Origin: Oleisolibacter albus
Lineage (GTDB): Bacteria; Pseudomonadota; Alphaproteobacteria; Azospirillales; Azospirillaceae
Direction of reading: 5' to 3'
NCBI RefSeq assembly: GCF_003336875.1
Contig: NZ_QGNJ01000016.1
Coordinates: 1-64,000, forward strand
Length of the DNA stretch: 64,000 bases
Positions within the stretch are counted from its first letter, which is position 1. Every line of letters starts with the position of its first letter. Made by a program: the position numbers and the translations under genes. This document shows, piece by piece, positions 31,750 to 40,559 of this stretch. Under the pieces are notes generated by a model. The model did not search any database, was not told the origin of the DNA, and saw nothing but the letters and a program-made list of their open reading frames with translations.

Positions 31750-32484
31750 CTACAGCACCGTCAGCATGCTGGCCACCAGCGGGTGGCGGACGATATCAGT
31801 GTCGGCCAGACGGACGACGGCGATGCCGTCCACCGCTTCCAGACGGTGAGCGATGTCGGCCAGTCCGGACAGGCCGTTCAGCAGGTCGGACTGGTCGGGA
31901 TCGCCGGTCAGCACCATGGTGGAGTGCCAGCCCAGACGGGTCAGCAGCATCTTGATCTGGGGATAGGTGCAGTTCTGGGCCTCGTCGATGACGACGAAGG
32001 CGTTGTTCAGCGTGCGGCCCCGCATGAAGCCCACCGGCGCGATCTCGATGGTGCCGTCGGCCATCATGGTGCGCAGACGCTTCATGCCCAGCCGGTCCGA
32101 CAGGCTGTCATAGAGCGGCCGCAGGAACGGGGCCATCTTCTCCGTCATGTCGCCCGGCAGATAGCCGATGCTCTCCCCCGCCTCGATGGCCGGCCGGGAC
32201 AGGACGATGCGCTCCACCCGCCCCTTCTCCAGGGCCTCCACCGCCGCGGTGATGGCGAGATAGGTCTTGCCGGTGCCGGCCGGCCCCAGCGCCATGGTGA
32301 GGTTGTGCGTGGCAATGGCCTCCATCAGGTCCGCCTGGCCGACACTCATGGGCCGGACCTTGCGGACATAGCTCTGTTCCCGGCGCTCTTCGCCATCGGC
32401 CAGCGGGTCCCAGCCGCCGTCACGCGGGAACAGCGGGTGGACCTTGGCGTCGGCAGTCAGGGACTTGGGCTGGCGCTTGGCCAT
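31750..32484 (-). CDS. phoH: PhoH-family ATPase
   Basis: A 244-residue cytoplasmic P-loop ATPase of the short PhoH family. Walker A is GPAGTGKTYLA (near residue 64). Other motifs are RPAIEAGESIGYLPGD, the FMRGRTLNNAFVVIDEAQN helicase-like motif and VLTGDPDQSDL. The family is linked to phosphate starvation in E. coli and to RNA metabolism elsewhere. ybeY, a frequent neighbour of the longer PhoH form, is absent here. A terminator hairpin lies only 60 bases upstream of its start. Confidence 0.9.
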   Translation of the reverse strand: MAKRQPKSLTADAKVHPLFPRDGGWDPLADGEERREQSYVRKVRPMSVGQADLMEAIATHNLTMALGPAGTGKTYLAITAAVEALEKGRVERIVLSRPAIEAGESIGYLPGDMTEKMAPFLRPLYDSLSDRLGMKRLRTMMADGTIEIAPVGFMRGRTLNNAFVVIDEAQNCTYPQIKMLLTRLGWHSTMVLTGDPDQSDLLNGLSGLADIAHRLEAVDGIAVVRLADTDIVRHPLVASMLTVL

Positions 32485-32543
32485 GGGGCATCTCCTCACA
32501 GGGTTGAGAAGGCTTGCGGGCGGAGAGCCGGCCCCCGGACAAC

Positions 32544-32575
32544 AAAAAACCGCACCCTCGGGCGAGGTGTGCGGT
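32544..32575 (-). terminator. Terminator hairpin in the phoH leader
   Basis: On the minus strand ACCGCAC-(T)-CCTC pairs with GAGG-GTGCGGT around a 4-base loop and is followed directly by six T. It sits between the phoH start and about 400 bases without any minus-strand gene. It therefore either ends a small RNA or acts as an attenuator of phoH. Confidence 0.8.
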
Positions 32576-32914
32576 CGATGCGGTCCAGCGTCGGGAGACG
32601 GCGGCGGCCGGGTGGTTCGCCGGTGCAGCGTCCACCCCCGCCTGCGGCAAGGCCGGCGGCGGGACGGGTGCGCGGAAGGGGACAGGTGCGCTGCGGCAAA
32701 ACCCTCGTCCATCCATGGGGAACCACTGGCATGACGCTACTGCAAAAAACACCCTTCGTCAGCATCTGTTGCGTCTGTCACGGAAGTTTCACCCTATATC
32801 TTGCGCCTACGCCCGTTTGGACAGGGGATTATGACCCGCGACGGTGCTGGCCCGCGCCGGCCGGCCGGATTAGACTGAAGCCATCGCAACACGCGCCGCA
32901 ACAGGAGCCATCCC
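32576..32914. other. Gene-free leader region between phoH and the SHOCT-like gene
   Basis: No convincing protein gene is seen here. It must hold the promoters of the divergent phoH and SHOCT-like genes. A CATAAT hexamer on the minus strand near 32830 and a TATATC hexamer on the plus strand near 32792 are possible -10 elements, but neither has a good -35 partner at the right distance. A minus-strand small RNA ending at the hairpin 32544-32575 would start here. Confidence 0.5.
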
Positions 32915-33121
32915 ATGGGCCGGTCCATGGATCATCGCAGGCCGCCGGGCCGTCCCGCCGCCGCCGCTGCCGGTACCGACGCGGAGTCCGGACAGGAGGG
33001 GTTGAGCGGGGCCGAGGACCGCCGCAAATCGCTCTACGCCCTGAAGGTCCTGTATGAGCGCGGGCTGCTGCCCGAGGCGGAGTACCGTCGGCGCCTGGCC
33101 GCGCTGGGCGGGACGCCGTGA
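32915..33121 (+). CDS. Small SHOCT-like protein
   Basis: A 68-residue protein. Its last 35 residues (RRKSLYALKVLYERGLLPEAEYRRRL) match the short two-helix SHOCT motif (L..L...G.I....Y...) that ends many small oligomerising proteins. The N-terminal half is Arg/Pro/Ala-rich and probably disordered. The ATG is preceded by AGGAG at about 8 bases. Function is unknown. It lies 235 bases before minC on the same strand. Confidence 0.65.
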   Translation: MGRSMDHRRPPGRPAAAAAGTDAESGQEGLSGAEDRRKSLYALKVLYERGLLPEAEYRRRLAALGGTP

Positions 33122-33355
33122 CCGGACCATCCGTGCGCAAGGGGAAGAGAGCGGCAAAATTGCACGATCGAAAGGCGAAAACTCCCTCTCCAACAGATAT
33201 TGTGCTGCGACCGTCTCCTGTCGCAAGATGTGGGTGAGGGATTTCCTTGACGCCGGGTCCCATCTGGGCTTGAACGGCGGGCTTGAAGAGGCCGGATCAT
33301 CCGCCGCGACCATCCGCGACGGCACCGGCAGTCACGGGCGGGGTCAGGACCGACA

Positions 33356-34165
33356 ATGAGCAGCCAGGTGGCCACCAGGGACGCGCCGTTCCAGCTGCGC
33401 GGCGCAAACTTCACCATGATGGTGCTGAAGGTCGGCGACCCGCGCAATCCGAACTTCTTCCCGGTGCTGGCCGGCAAGATCGCCCAGGCGCCGAACTTCT
33501 TCCGCAACGCGCCCGTGGTGCTGGACCTGGACGACATCCCGGCCGGCGTGCCCTTCGATTTCGAGAATTTCTGCGGCCTGCTGCACAATCTGGGCCTGAT
33601 CGCCGTTGGCCTCCAGGGAGGGACCAAGGAGCTGCAGGATGCGGCCCTGGCCGCCGGCCTGGCGGCCCTGCCCGCGGCCAAGGGCCGGGCGGAAGGCTTC
33701 GACCCGCTGGCCGGCACCGGCCGCAGCCCGGCCCAGGGCGTTCACAACATGCAGCCGCAGAGCGCGCCGGAGCCGGCCGCCGCCTCTCCTGCCGCCCCTC
33801 CTGCCGTTGCCGCGGAGCCTCTGCCCTATCAGCGCAGCACGCTGATCGTCACCGAGCCGGTGCGCTCGGGCCGGCAGGTCTATGCGGCCGGCGGCGATCT
33901 GGTGGTGGTGGCGCCGGTCAGCCCCGGCGCGGAACTGCTGGCCGACGGCAGCATCCACGTCTATGGTACATTGCGTGGCCGTGCCCTGGCGGGGGTCAGC
34001 GGCGACCGCAGCGCCCGGATCTTCTGTCAGAGCCTGGAGGCGGAGCTGGTCTCCATCGCCGGGCTGTACCGTGTCAGCGAGGATATGGACAAGTCCATCC
34101 GTCGCCGGCAGGTCCAGATCTTCCTCGATAACGGTTTTCTGCATATCGACCCCGTCGCCGCCTGA
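33356..34165 (+). CDS. minC: Septum site-determining protein MinC
   Basis: A 269-residue FtsZ assembly inhibitor. The N-terminal domain (QLRGANFTMMVLKVGDP to about 115) is joined by a Pro/Ala linker (130-165) to the C-terminal beta-helix domain. Marks of that domain are VRSGRQVYAAGGDLVVVAPVSPGAELLADGSIHVYGTLRGRALAG and RIFCQSLEAELVSIAGLYR, which bind MinD and self-associate. It is the first gene of minCDE. The start follows a weak purine-rich site. Confidence 0.94.
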   Translation: MSSQVATRDAPFQLRGANFTMMVLKVGDPRNPNFFPVLAGKIAQAPNFFRNAPVVLDLDDIPAGVPFDFENFCGLLHNLGLIAVGLQGGTKELQDAALAAGLAALPAAKGRAEGFDPLAGTGRSPAQGVHNMQPQSAPEPAAASPAAPPAVAAEPLPYQRSTLIVTEPVRSGRQVYAAGGDLVVVAPVSPGAELLADGSIHVYGTLRGRALAGVSGDRSARIFCQSLEAELVSIAGLYRVSEDMDKSIRRRQVQIFLDNGFLHIDPVAA

Positions 34166-34246
34166 CACGGGGCCTTGCTTTCGACATGTTTTTCGTCTGA
34201 TTGGCCTTTTCGTTTTTGAGCAACCTCTGACCTTGGGAGACGCCTC

Positions 34247-35062
34247 TTGGCCAAGATCGTCACGATGACCTCCGGCAAGGGCGGCGTGGGCAAGACGACC
34301 TCCAGCGCCGCCTTCGGCACGGGCCTTGCCCTGCGTGGTTTCAAGACCTGCATCATCGACTTCGATGTGGGCTTGCGGAACCTCGACCTGATCATGGGCT
34401 GCGAACGCCGCGTGGTGTTCGACTTCGTCAACGTCATCAACGGCGAAGCCAAGCTGAGCCAGGCGCTGATCAAGGACAAGCGGGTCGAGAACCTGTACAT
34501 CCTGCCGACCTCGCAGACCCGCGACAAGGATGCCCTGAGCAAGGAAGGCGTCGAGAAGATCCTGGACGAACTCAAGAAGGAGTTCGACTACATCGTCTGC
34601 GACAGCCCCGCCGGCATCGAGAAGGGCGCCCAGATGGCGCTGTACTTCGCCGACGAGGCCATCATCGTCACCAATCCCGAAGTGTCGTCGGTGCGTGACA
34701 GCGACCGCATCCTGGGTGTTATCCAGGCCAAGTCGCGTCGGGCCGAGCAGGGGCTGGAGCCGGTGAAGGAGCATCTGCTGCTGACCCGCTACGACCTGGA
34801 GCGCGTCGAGAAGGGCGAGATGCTGAAGGTCGACGACGTGCTGGAGATCCTGGCCATCCCGCTGCTGGGCATCATTCCGGAAAGCCCGGCGGTGCTGAAG
34901 GCCTCCAACGTGGGCATGCCGGTGGTGCTGGACGACAAGTCCGCCGCGGGGCAGGCCTATGCCGATGCCGTCGCCCGCTTCCTGGGCGAGAAGGTGGAGC
35001 ATCGCTTCATGAAGCCGGAGAAGAAGGGCTTCTTCGACCGGCTGCTGCGGAGGTCTGCATGA
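34247..35062 (+). CDS. minD: Septum site-determining ATPase MinD (TTG start)
   Basis: A 271-residue membrane-cycling ATPase that recruits MinC and oscillates with MinE to place division at midcell. The deviant Walker A is GKGGVGKTT (residues about 9-17), followed by DFDVGLRNLDLIMGCERR and CDSPAGIEKGAQ. The C-terminal amphipathic helix (KKGFFDRLLRR) anchors it to the membrane. The start codon is TTG at 34247 with GGGAG about 8 bases upstream. The next ATG (codon 7) would cut the first beta strand. It overlaps minE by four bases. Confidence 0.96.
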   Translation: MAKIVTMTSGKGGVGKTTSSAAFGTGLALRGFKTCIIDFDVGLRNLDLIMGCERRVVFDFVNVINGEAKLSQALIKDKRVENLYILPTSQTRDKDALSKEGVEKILDELKKEFDYIVCDSPAGIEKGAQMALYFADEAIIVTNPEVSSVRDSDRILGVIQAKSRRAEQGLEPVKEHLLLTRYDLERVEKGEMLKVDDVLEILAIPLLGIIPESPAVLKASNVGMPVVLDDKSAAGQAYADAVARFLGEKVEHRFMKPEKKGFFDRLLRRSA

Positions 35063-35361
35063 GCCTGTTCGACATTTTCCGCCGAAAGGACCCTGCGCCC
35101 GCCGCCCAGGCCAAGGAACGGCTGCAGATCGTGCTGGCGCACGAACGCGGCGACCGCAACAGCCCGGAGTTCCTGCCGCAGCTGCAGAAGGAGCTGCTGG
35201 CGGTGATCAAGAAGTACGTGCCGATCGACGACGACAAGGTCGCAATCAAGCTGGAGCGCGAGAGCGGCTGTTCGGTGCTGGAGGTCAATGTGGAGCTGCC
35301 CGTGGGCAAGGCCCGGGCTGCCGCTGCTGCCGCCGCCGGCAAGCCCGCCGCGGCAAACTGA
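35059..35361 (+). CDS. minE: Cell division topological specificity factor MinE
   Basis: A 100-residue protein that stimulates MinD ATPase and drives the pole-to-pole oscillation. The N-terminal MSLFDIFRRK membrane-targeting helix, the AKERLQIVLAHERGD anti-MinCD region and the C-terminal dimerisation part ending VLEVNVELP are present. An Ala/Gly/Lys tail extends beyond the usual end. Translation is coupled to minD by an ATGA overlap. Confidence 0.95.
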   Translation: MSLFDIFRRKDPAPAAQAKERLQIVLAHERGDRNSPEFLPQLQKELLAVIKKYVPIDDDKVAIKLERESGCSVLEVNVELPVGKARAAAAAAAGKPAAAN

Positions 35362-35369
35362 TCCGGAGA

Positions 35370-35396
35370 GGGGGAAGCGGCGTCAGCCCTTCCCCC
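35370..35396. terminator. Hairpin between convergent minE and panB
   Basis: GGGGGAAG and CTTCCCCC form an 8-bp stem with an 11-base loop, 9 bases after the minE stop. There is no clear T-run on either strand, so it is a possible weak, bidirectional terminator. Confidence 0.5.
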
Positions 35397-35453
35397 CTAT
35401 CCATTGTTCAATCCGGGCGCCGTTGCGCCCCCCCCCCGCCGCTGCGCACCCGG

Positions 35454-36281
35454 TCAGGCCGGCTTGCGTTCGGCGAAGGTGTGTTCAGCCGCCGGGAAAC
35501 GGCGGGCACGGACATCCTCGGCATAGGCCCGCGCCGCCTCGGCCATGGTCTGGCCGATTTCGGCATAGCGCTTCACGAATTTCGGCGTGAAGCCGCTGAA
35601 CAGTCCGAACATATCGTCCGAGACGAGAACCTGGCCGTCACAGGCGGCGGAGGCGCCGATGCCGATGGTGACGATGGGCACCGACTCGGTGATCTTTCTG
35701 GCCAAAGGCTCCACCACCCCTTCAATGACCACCGAGAAGGCCCCGGCCTCGGCCACGGCCCTGGCGTCATCCAGGATCTTCTCCTGCTCGGCGTCGGAAC
35801 GGCCACGGGCCTTGTAGCCGCCCAGGGCATTGACCGCCTGGGGCGTCAGGCCGATATGGCCCATGACGGGGACGCCACGGCGCACCAGGAACTCGATGGT
35901 CTCGGCCATTTCCCGGCCGCCTTCGAGCTTGACCGCGGCACAGCCGGTTTCCGCCAGCACGCGGGCGGCATTGCGGAAGGCCTGCTGCGGGCTTTCCTGG
36001 TAGCTGGCCCAGGGCAGATCCACCACGACGCAGGCGCGGCTGCTGCCGCGGACCACGGCGGCACCATGGGCGATCATCATGTCCAGCGTCACCGCCAGGG
36101 TGCTGTCCAGCCCGTACAGCACCATGCCCAGGCTGTCGCCCACCAGCAGGCAGTCCACATGGGGATCGAGCTGGCGCGCCACCGACACCGTATAGGCGGT
36201 GAGCATGGACACGGGCTCCTTGCCCTTGCGGGCCGCCAGCTCCGGGACGGTGATGCGTTTGATCTGAGCCGATGCGCTCAT
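35454..36281 (-). CDS. panB: 3-methyl-2-oxobutanoate hydroxymethyltransferase
   Basis: A 275-residue TIM-barrel enzyme that makes ketopantoate, the first committed step of pantothenate and CoA synthesis, using methylene-tetrahydrofolate. Conserved blocks are [28 protein letters not shown] (metal-binding Asp), [18 protein letters not shown] and [15 protein letters not shown]. The start at 36281 drops a short upstream extension. panC is not adjacent. Confidence 0.95.
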   Translation of the reverse strand: MSASAQIKRITVPELAARKGKEPVSMLTAYTVSVARQLDPHVDCLLVGDSLGMVLYGLDSTLAVTLDMMIAHGAAVVRGSSRACVVVDLPWASYQESPQQAFRNAARVLAETGCAAVKLEGGREMAETIEFLVRRGVPVMGHIGLTPQAVNALGGYKARGRSDAEQEKILDDARAVAEAGAFSVVIEGVVEPLARKITESVPIVTIGIGASAACDGQVLVSDDMFGLFSGFTPKFVKRYAEIGQTMAEAARAYAEDVRARRFPAAEHTFAERKPA

Positions 36282-36369
36282 GGCCTTCCCCCATGCGTTC
36301 TTTGTGCAGTGCAAGGCTGCCTGTGTTGCCACAGCCCTACACCAAAGGAAACCGGGGGTAAATCACCGC

Positions 36370-36396
36370 GGCAGTGGGACGCGGGGTCCCACCGCC
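36370..36396 (-). terminator. Possible terminator after rpoH
   Basis: A 10-bp stem with one mismatch (GTGGGAC/GTCCCAC core) and a 5-base loop lies 25 bases past the rpoH stop on the minus strand. The T-run is poor. Confidence 0.45.
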
Positions 36397-36420
36397 GCAA
36401 TCCGCCGCCGCCGCGGCCGG

Positions 36421-37335
36421 TCAGGACAGCAGCCGCATCTCGCCCCGGGCCCGCTTGGAGGCCATGGGCAGGATGGGGTTGGCCGAGGCCTCGGCCGAGC
36501 TGCGCACCCGCCGCGCCACCTTCTTGTAGGCGCCGCTTTCGATCTGGCGGATACGTTCCTTGCTGACCCCGTACTGCTGGGCCAGCGTCTCCAGCGTCAC
36601 CGGCTGGTCGCTGAGATTGCGCGAGACGAAGATGTGCCGCTCGCGGTCGCCCAGGATGGTCAGCGCCTCCACCATCAGGGCCCGGCGGGCATCCATCTCG
36701 CTCTTCTCGGCCAGACGGTATTCGACCGTGTCGCTGTCATCTGCCAGCAGATCCAGGGCCTCGCTGTCGCCATCCTCGCCCACCGGCACGTTCAGCGAGG
36801 TGACCGGCGTGGCGAAGCGGTGCTCCATCTCCCGCACCTCCTCCACGCTGGCCCCCAGCTCCTCCGCCACCTTGGCGGCTTCCGCGTCGGTCATGACACG
36901 GTCCTGGAAGCCCAGGCGCCGCTGGGTCTGGCGCAGGTTGAAGAACAGCCGCTTCAGCGCGGCGGTGTTGCCGCCCTTGATCATGGACCAGTTGTGCAGA
37001 ACATAGGACTGCACCTCGGCCCGGATCCACCACAGGGCATAGGTGGCCAGACGGAAGCCGCGGCTGGGATCGAACCGCTGCACCGCCTTGACCAGGCCGA
37101 TATTGGCCTCGGATATCAGATCGCCGATCGGCAGGCCGGAGCGGCCATATTTGGAGGCGATCTTCACCGCCAGCCGCATATGGCTCTTCACCAGCAGGTC
37201 GAAGGCCCGGCGATCCTGGCGCTCCACCCACGCCTCCGCCAGCTGCTGCTCCTCTTCGGGCTTCAGCATGGGGTAGCGATTGGCCTGCGCCGTGTAGGAC
37301 CGCAGAAGGTCAATGCTGTCGGAATACGCCGTCAT
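36421..37335 (-). CDS. rpoH: RNA polymerase heat-shock sigma factor RpoH (sigma-32)
   Basis: A 304-residue sigma-70 family factor. Region 2 reads HMRLAVKIASKYGRSGLPIGDLISEANIGLVKAVQRFDP and ATYALWWIRAEVQ. The RpoH box RLFFNLRQTQRRLGF follows. Region 4 ends with LETLAQQYGVSKERIRQIES for -35 binding. It directs the heat-shock regulon. Many alphaproteobacteria have more than one rpoH, and which copy this is cannot be told. The ATG at 37335 has AAGGAG 8 bases upstream. Confidence 0.94.
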   Translation of the reverse strand: MTAYSDSIDLLRSYTAQANRYPMLKPEEEQQLAEAWVERQDRRAFDLLVKSHMRLAVKIASKYGRSGLPIGDLISEANIGLVKAVQRFDPSRGFRLATYALWWIRAEVQSYVLHNWSMIKGGNTAALKRLFFNLRQTQRRLGFQDRVMTDAEAAKVAEELGASVEEVREMEHRFATPVTSLNVPVGEDGDSEALDLLADDSDTVEYRLAEKSEMDARRALMVEALTILGDRERHIFVSRNLSDQPVTLETLAQQYGVSKERIRQIESGAYKKVARRVRSSAEASANPILPMASKRARGEMRLLS

Positions 37336-37594
37336 GCGTCTGTCTCCTTGCGACACGGCGGACGCCCCTCCCGGCCCGGCTGTCGGCACCGGCTGCGTCA
37401 TCGTTTGCCGCTCCTCCTTGGAACGGTTCTAATGTATGTCGTTCCCCGCCGGGGCGCAAGACCCCTGGCATTACTCGGGCATTAAATGGCTGTCATGCAC
37501 CGGCGCCGCAGCGCCCATTCATGACCCTTGTCTCCCGAACCCTTGTCCCCCGGCCGCCGGTTCCTGGCGTCCGCCGCCGACGAGATGACGCCGT

Positions 37595-38014
37595 CTACAG
37601 GCACTTCATGGCGTAAAGCGCCTTGGTCAGGTACTGGTGCAGGTTCAACCGTTCCACCAGATAATCGGCATCGCCACTGGGGGCGGTCCGGGCGGCCTCA
37701 TCCATGGCCTGATCCCATTGACCGACGGTGAAATCGCCGCGCCCGATCAGCATCACGGCCTTCAGCTCGTGCCGTGCATCGGGCGGCAGGGCGTCGATGG
37801 CCGCCCGCAACTGCGTAATCTCGCCCAGCTTTGTGGTTTTTTCGAGGACGTTGAGGCTGTCGAGATCCGTCGGATTGCGGCTGCCGCGCTCCAGCGGCTG
37901 GTCGCCCAGGTCGATGTCGTGCAGGCCGCCGATCAGCTGGCGATGGGCATCGCCCGCCTTGCGCGCCAGCTCGGCGATCTGCTGGACCTGGGCGACCTCA
38001 AGTAGGCTGAGCAT
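37595..38014 (-). CDS. DUF3775 domain protein
   Basis: A 139-residue soluble protein of the DUF3775 family, function unknown. The recognisable part is the C-terminal two thirds: LRAAIDALPPDARHELKAVMLIGRGDF, then WDQAMDEAARTAPSGDADYLVERLNLHQYLTKALYAM. No membrane or signal segment is seen. It is preceded by a 93-base gap from the dsbD-like gene on the same strand. Confidence 0.82.
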   Translation of the reverse strand: MLSLLEVAQVQQIAELARKAGDAHRQLIGGLHDIDLGDQPLERGSRNPTDLDSLNVLEKTTKLGEITQLRAAIDALPPDARHELKAVMLIGRGDFTVGQWDQAMDEAARTAPSGDADYLVERLNLHQYLTKALYAMKCL

Positions 38015-38107
38015 GGGATCTCCTCCAAGGTATGGACCTCGAAGGGCAACAGCGTCCCGGCGGCGGTGTCACGCCGCCGGAAGCAGGACTGTCACGCCGG
38101 ACCCGGC

Positions 38108-40294
38108 TCAGGCGGCGCCGGCGGGCACCTGGGCCAGGGCATCCAGCACCAGCCCTTCGGTCAGCACCTGCGGCAGCACCACCGGCTCGGCCCTGCCCGG
38201 CACATAGAGCAGATAGAGCGGCACCCCGCTGCGGCCGAAGCGCGCCAGCATGCGGGTGATGGTGGCGTCGCGGTTGGTCCAGTCGCCCTTGAGGTAGGTG
38301 ATGCCGCGCTCGGCCATGGCCGCCTTGACCGCGGCGGCGGACAGCGAGGTCTTCTCGTTGACCAGACAGGTGATGCACCAGGCCGCCGTCAGATTGACGA
38401 ACACGGGCTTGTTGCGCCCGGTCAGCTCGGCCAGACGCGCCTCGCTGAAGGGCTCGTGCCCCTCGCCCGCGGCGGCGGCGGTCTCGGCCGCGGCGGCCGG
38501 AGCCGGTCCGGCCGGCAGGCGCACCAGGGCCACGGCCGCCACCAGGGCCAGCAGCCCGAAGGCGGAGGCGCCGAGGCGCCAGCCGGTGTCGGCGGTGCGG
38601 GTCACGCCATAGAGCCAGGCGGCGAAGGCCACCAGCACCATGCCGCCCAGCACCCCGGCCACGGCCGCAGGCCCGGCCTGCAGCGACAGCACCCAGACCA
38701 GCCAGGCGGCGGTGGCGTAGAGCGGAAAGGCCAGGGCCTGCTTCAGCCGGTCCATCCACAGGCCCGGCCGCGGCAGCCGGCGCAGCAGGGCCGGGCTGAG
38801 GGTCAGGGCCAGGAAGGGCAGCGCCATGCCCAACCCCAGCGCCAGGAACACGGCCAGGGCTTCGTACCAGGGCTGCAGCAGGGCGTAGCCGACGGCGGCC
38901 CCCATGAAGGGGGCGGTGCAGGGCGTGGCCACCACCGTGGCCAGAACACCGGTGAAGAAGCTGCCGCTGTACCCTTCGCGCCCGGCCAGCCCCTGCCCCA
39001 CGCCCATGAAACTGCCGGCGATGCTGAACACACCGGACAGCGACAGGCCCAGCAGGAACATGACATAGGCCAGGATTCCCACCACCAGCGGGTCCTGCAG
39101 CTGGAAGCCCCAGCCGATCTCCGCTCCGCCGGCCCGGAGCGCGATCAGCACGCCGGCCACGGCGGCGAAGCAGACCAGCACACCCGCGGTATAGACCAGA
39201 CCATGGGCGCGGGCATGCTCCGCCTCATGCCGGACCAGGGCCAGGGCCTTCATGGACAGGACGGGGAAGACGCAGGGCATCAGGTTCAGCACCATGCCCC
39301 CCAGCAGGGCGAAGAGCAGGGCCGGCCCCAGACCCAGCCCCGCCGTCTCGGTCGCCGCCGCCGTGGGCAGGGTCGCCGCGGCGGAAGCGGCCGTGCCGGG
39401 GGCGGACCCGTCCGGCGTGGCCGCGACCCCGGTGGCAGCCCCGGTGGCAGGCACGCTGATCTGCAGGGCCTGACGGGCCGTGGCGCCGTCGCCCAGCTTC
39501 TCCTCCAGCACCAGCACGCCGCGGATATCCTCCTTGGGCAGGGCGCCGCCGACGGGGAAGGTCAGATGCAGCCCGTCCCCATCGGTGGTCAGCGTCTGGG
39601 CGGCGTTGGGACTGGCGACGGTCCACTGTTCCGGGAAGAAGAAGGCCCCGGCAAGCCGGCCGGCCTCCGCCTGCGGCAGGGCCAGAGTCAGCCTGTGCTG
39701 TTCCTTGCCCGCCTCGAACCGGGCGGGGAACGGATTGTCCGCCGGCAGGCTGGCGCGGGCGGCGGTGAACAGGGCAGCCGCCTGTGGCGACGGGGCGGCG
39801 GGACCGGCCGCCACCGGCAGGGTCAGGCTCAGGGTGGCCGACTCGGGAATACAAATGTCCTCACAGACCAGCCAATCGGCGGCGGCGGTCAGGGTGACGG
39901 GCTGCCCCGGCACGGCATCGGCCGGCACGGTCACCGGCGTCAGCAGATGCACCTCGCCGGCATAGCCGAAATTGACCAGCGGCCCGATGGGGAACCGCTG
40001 CGGCGCCGGCCAGACGATGGCGCCGGCGCTCCAGCCCGGGGGCAGGGTCCATTTGATCTCGGTGGCGATGCCGCTGTCGCCCGGGTTCAGCCAGTAGGTG
40101 TGCCAGCCCGGACGGATGCGCTGGGTCAGCGCCAGCCAGACGGTCCGGCCGGGCACAGCCGCCTGCTCGGCCGTCAGCTCCGCCTCGACATTCTCGGTGC
40201 GGACCGGGTTGGCGGCGGCGGGCGCACTGGTGGCGGGCAGGGCGGCGGTGAGGCCGAAAAGGACGAGGAGAAGGGCGGCGGCCTTGTGCAGCAT
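38108..40294 (-). CDS. dsbD: DsbD/ScsB-type thiol:disulfide interchange protein
   Basis: A membrane protein of about 728 residues that passes reducing power from cytoplasmic thioredoxin to periplasmic thiols. It has a signal peptide (KAAALLLVLFGLTAALPATSA). A periplasmic N-terminal domain carries a cysteine pair in DWLVCEDICIPES. The eight-helix DsbD core begins MPCVFPVLSMKALALV, and its second cysteine is in ATVVATPCTAPFMG. The C-terminal thioredoxin domain has AAWCITCLVNEKT. The wide N-terminal part favours the ScsB-like subgroup over classical DsbD. Starts 40294 or 40318 are both possible. It is divergent from trxB, its natural electron source. Confidence 0.9.
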   Translation of the reverse strand: MLHKAAALLLVLFGLTAALPATSAPAAANPVRTENVEAELTAEQAAVPGRTVWLALTQRIRPGWHTYWLNPGDSGIATEIKWTLPPGWSAGAIVWPAPQRFPIGPLVNFGYAGEVHLLTPVTVPADAVPGQPVTLTAAADWLVCEDICIPESATLSLTLPVAAGPAAPSPQAAALFTAARASLPADNPFPARFEAGKEQHRLTLALPQAEAGRLAGAFFFPEQWTVASPNAAQTLTTDGDGLHLTFPVGGALPKEDIRGVLVLEEKLGDGATARQALQISVPATGAATGVAATPDGSAPGTAASAAATLPTAAATETAGLGLGPALLFALLGGMVLNLMPCVFPVLSMKALALVRHEAEHARAHGLVYTAGVLVCFAAVAGVLIALRAGGAEIGWGFQLQDPLVVGILAYVMFLLGLSLSGVFSIAGSFMGVGQGLAGREGYSGSFFTGVLATVVATPCTAPFMGAAVGYALLQPWYEALAVFLALGLGMALPFLALTLSPALLRRLPRPGLWMDRLKQALAFPLYATAAWLVWVLSLQAGPAAVAGVLGGMVLVAFAAWLYGVTRTADTGWRLGASAFGLLALVAAVALVRLPAGPAPAAAAETAAAAGEGHEPFSEARLAELTGRNKPVFVNLTAAWCITCLVNEKTSLSAAAVKAAMAERGITYLKGDWTNRDATITRMLARFGRSGVPLYLLYVPGRAEPVVLPQVLTEGLVLDALAQVPAGAA

Positions 40295-40559
40295 GGGACC
40301 CGGACCTGTCAGACGCATGGGCGAGGCGGATGGGGCGAGGCGGATATATGGACCCTGCCGCCCTGCACCGCCACCCTGCCACAGCGCGGGGCGGCAACGG
40401 AACCCATGTCGCAGGGGCGCCGACAGGGACAAGGCATTCCGGAGGTTGAAGGCTGGCCTGCATGCGGGTAGGGTCGCAGCCCCCGCCCGCCGGGGCGATG
40501 TGTGCATGACCAGACGCCGCGCCCGACGGTCGGGCGCCTGCATTGCAAAGGGAAGTTCC

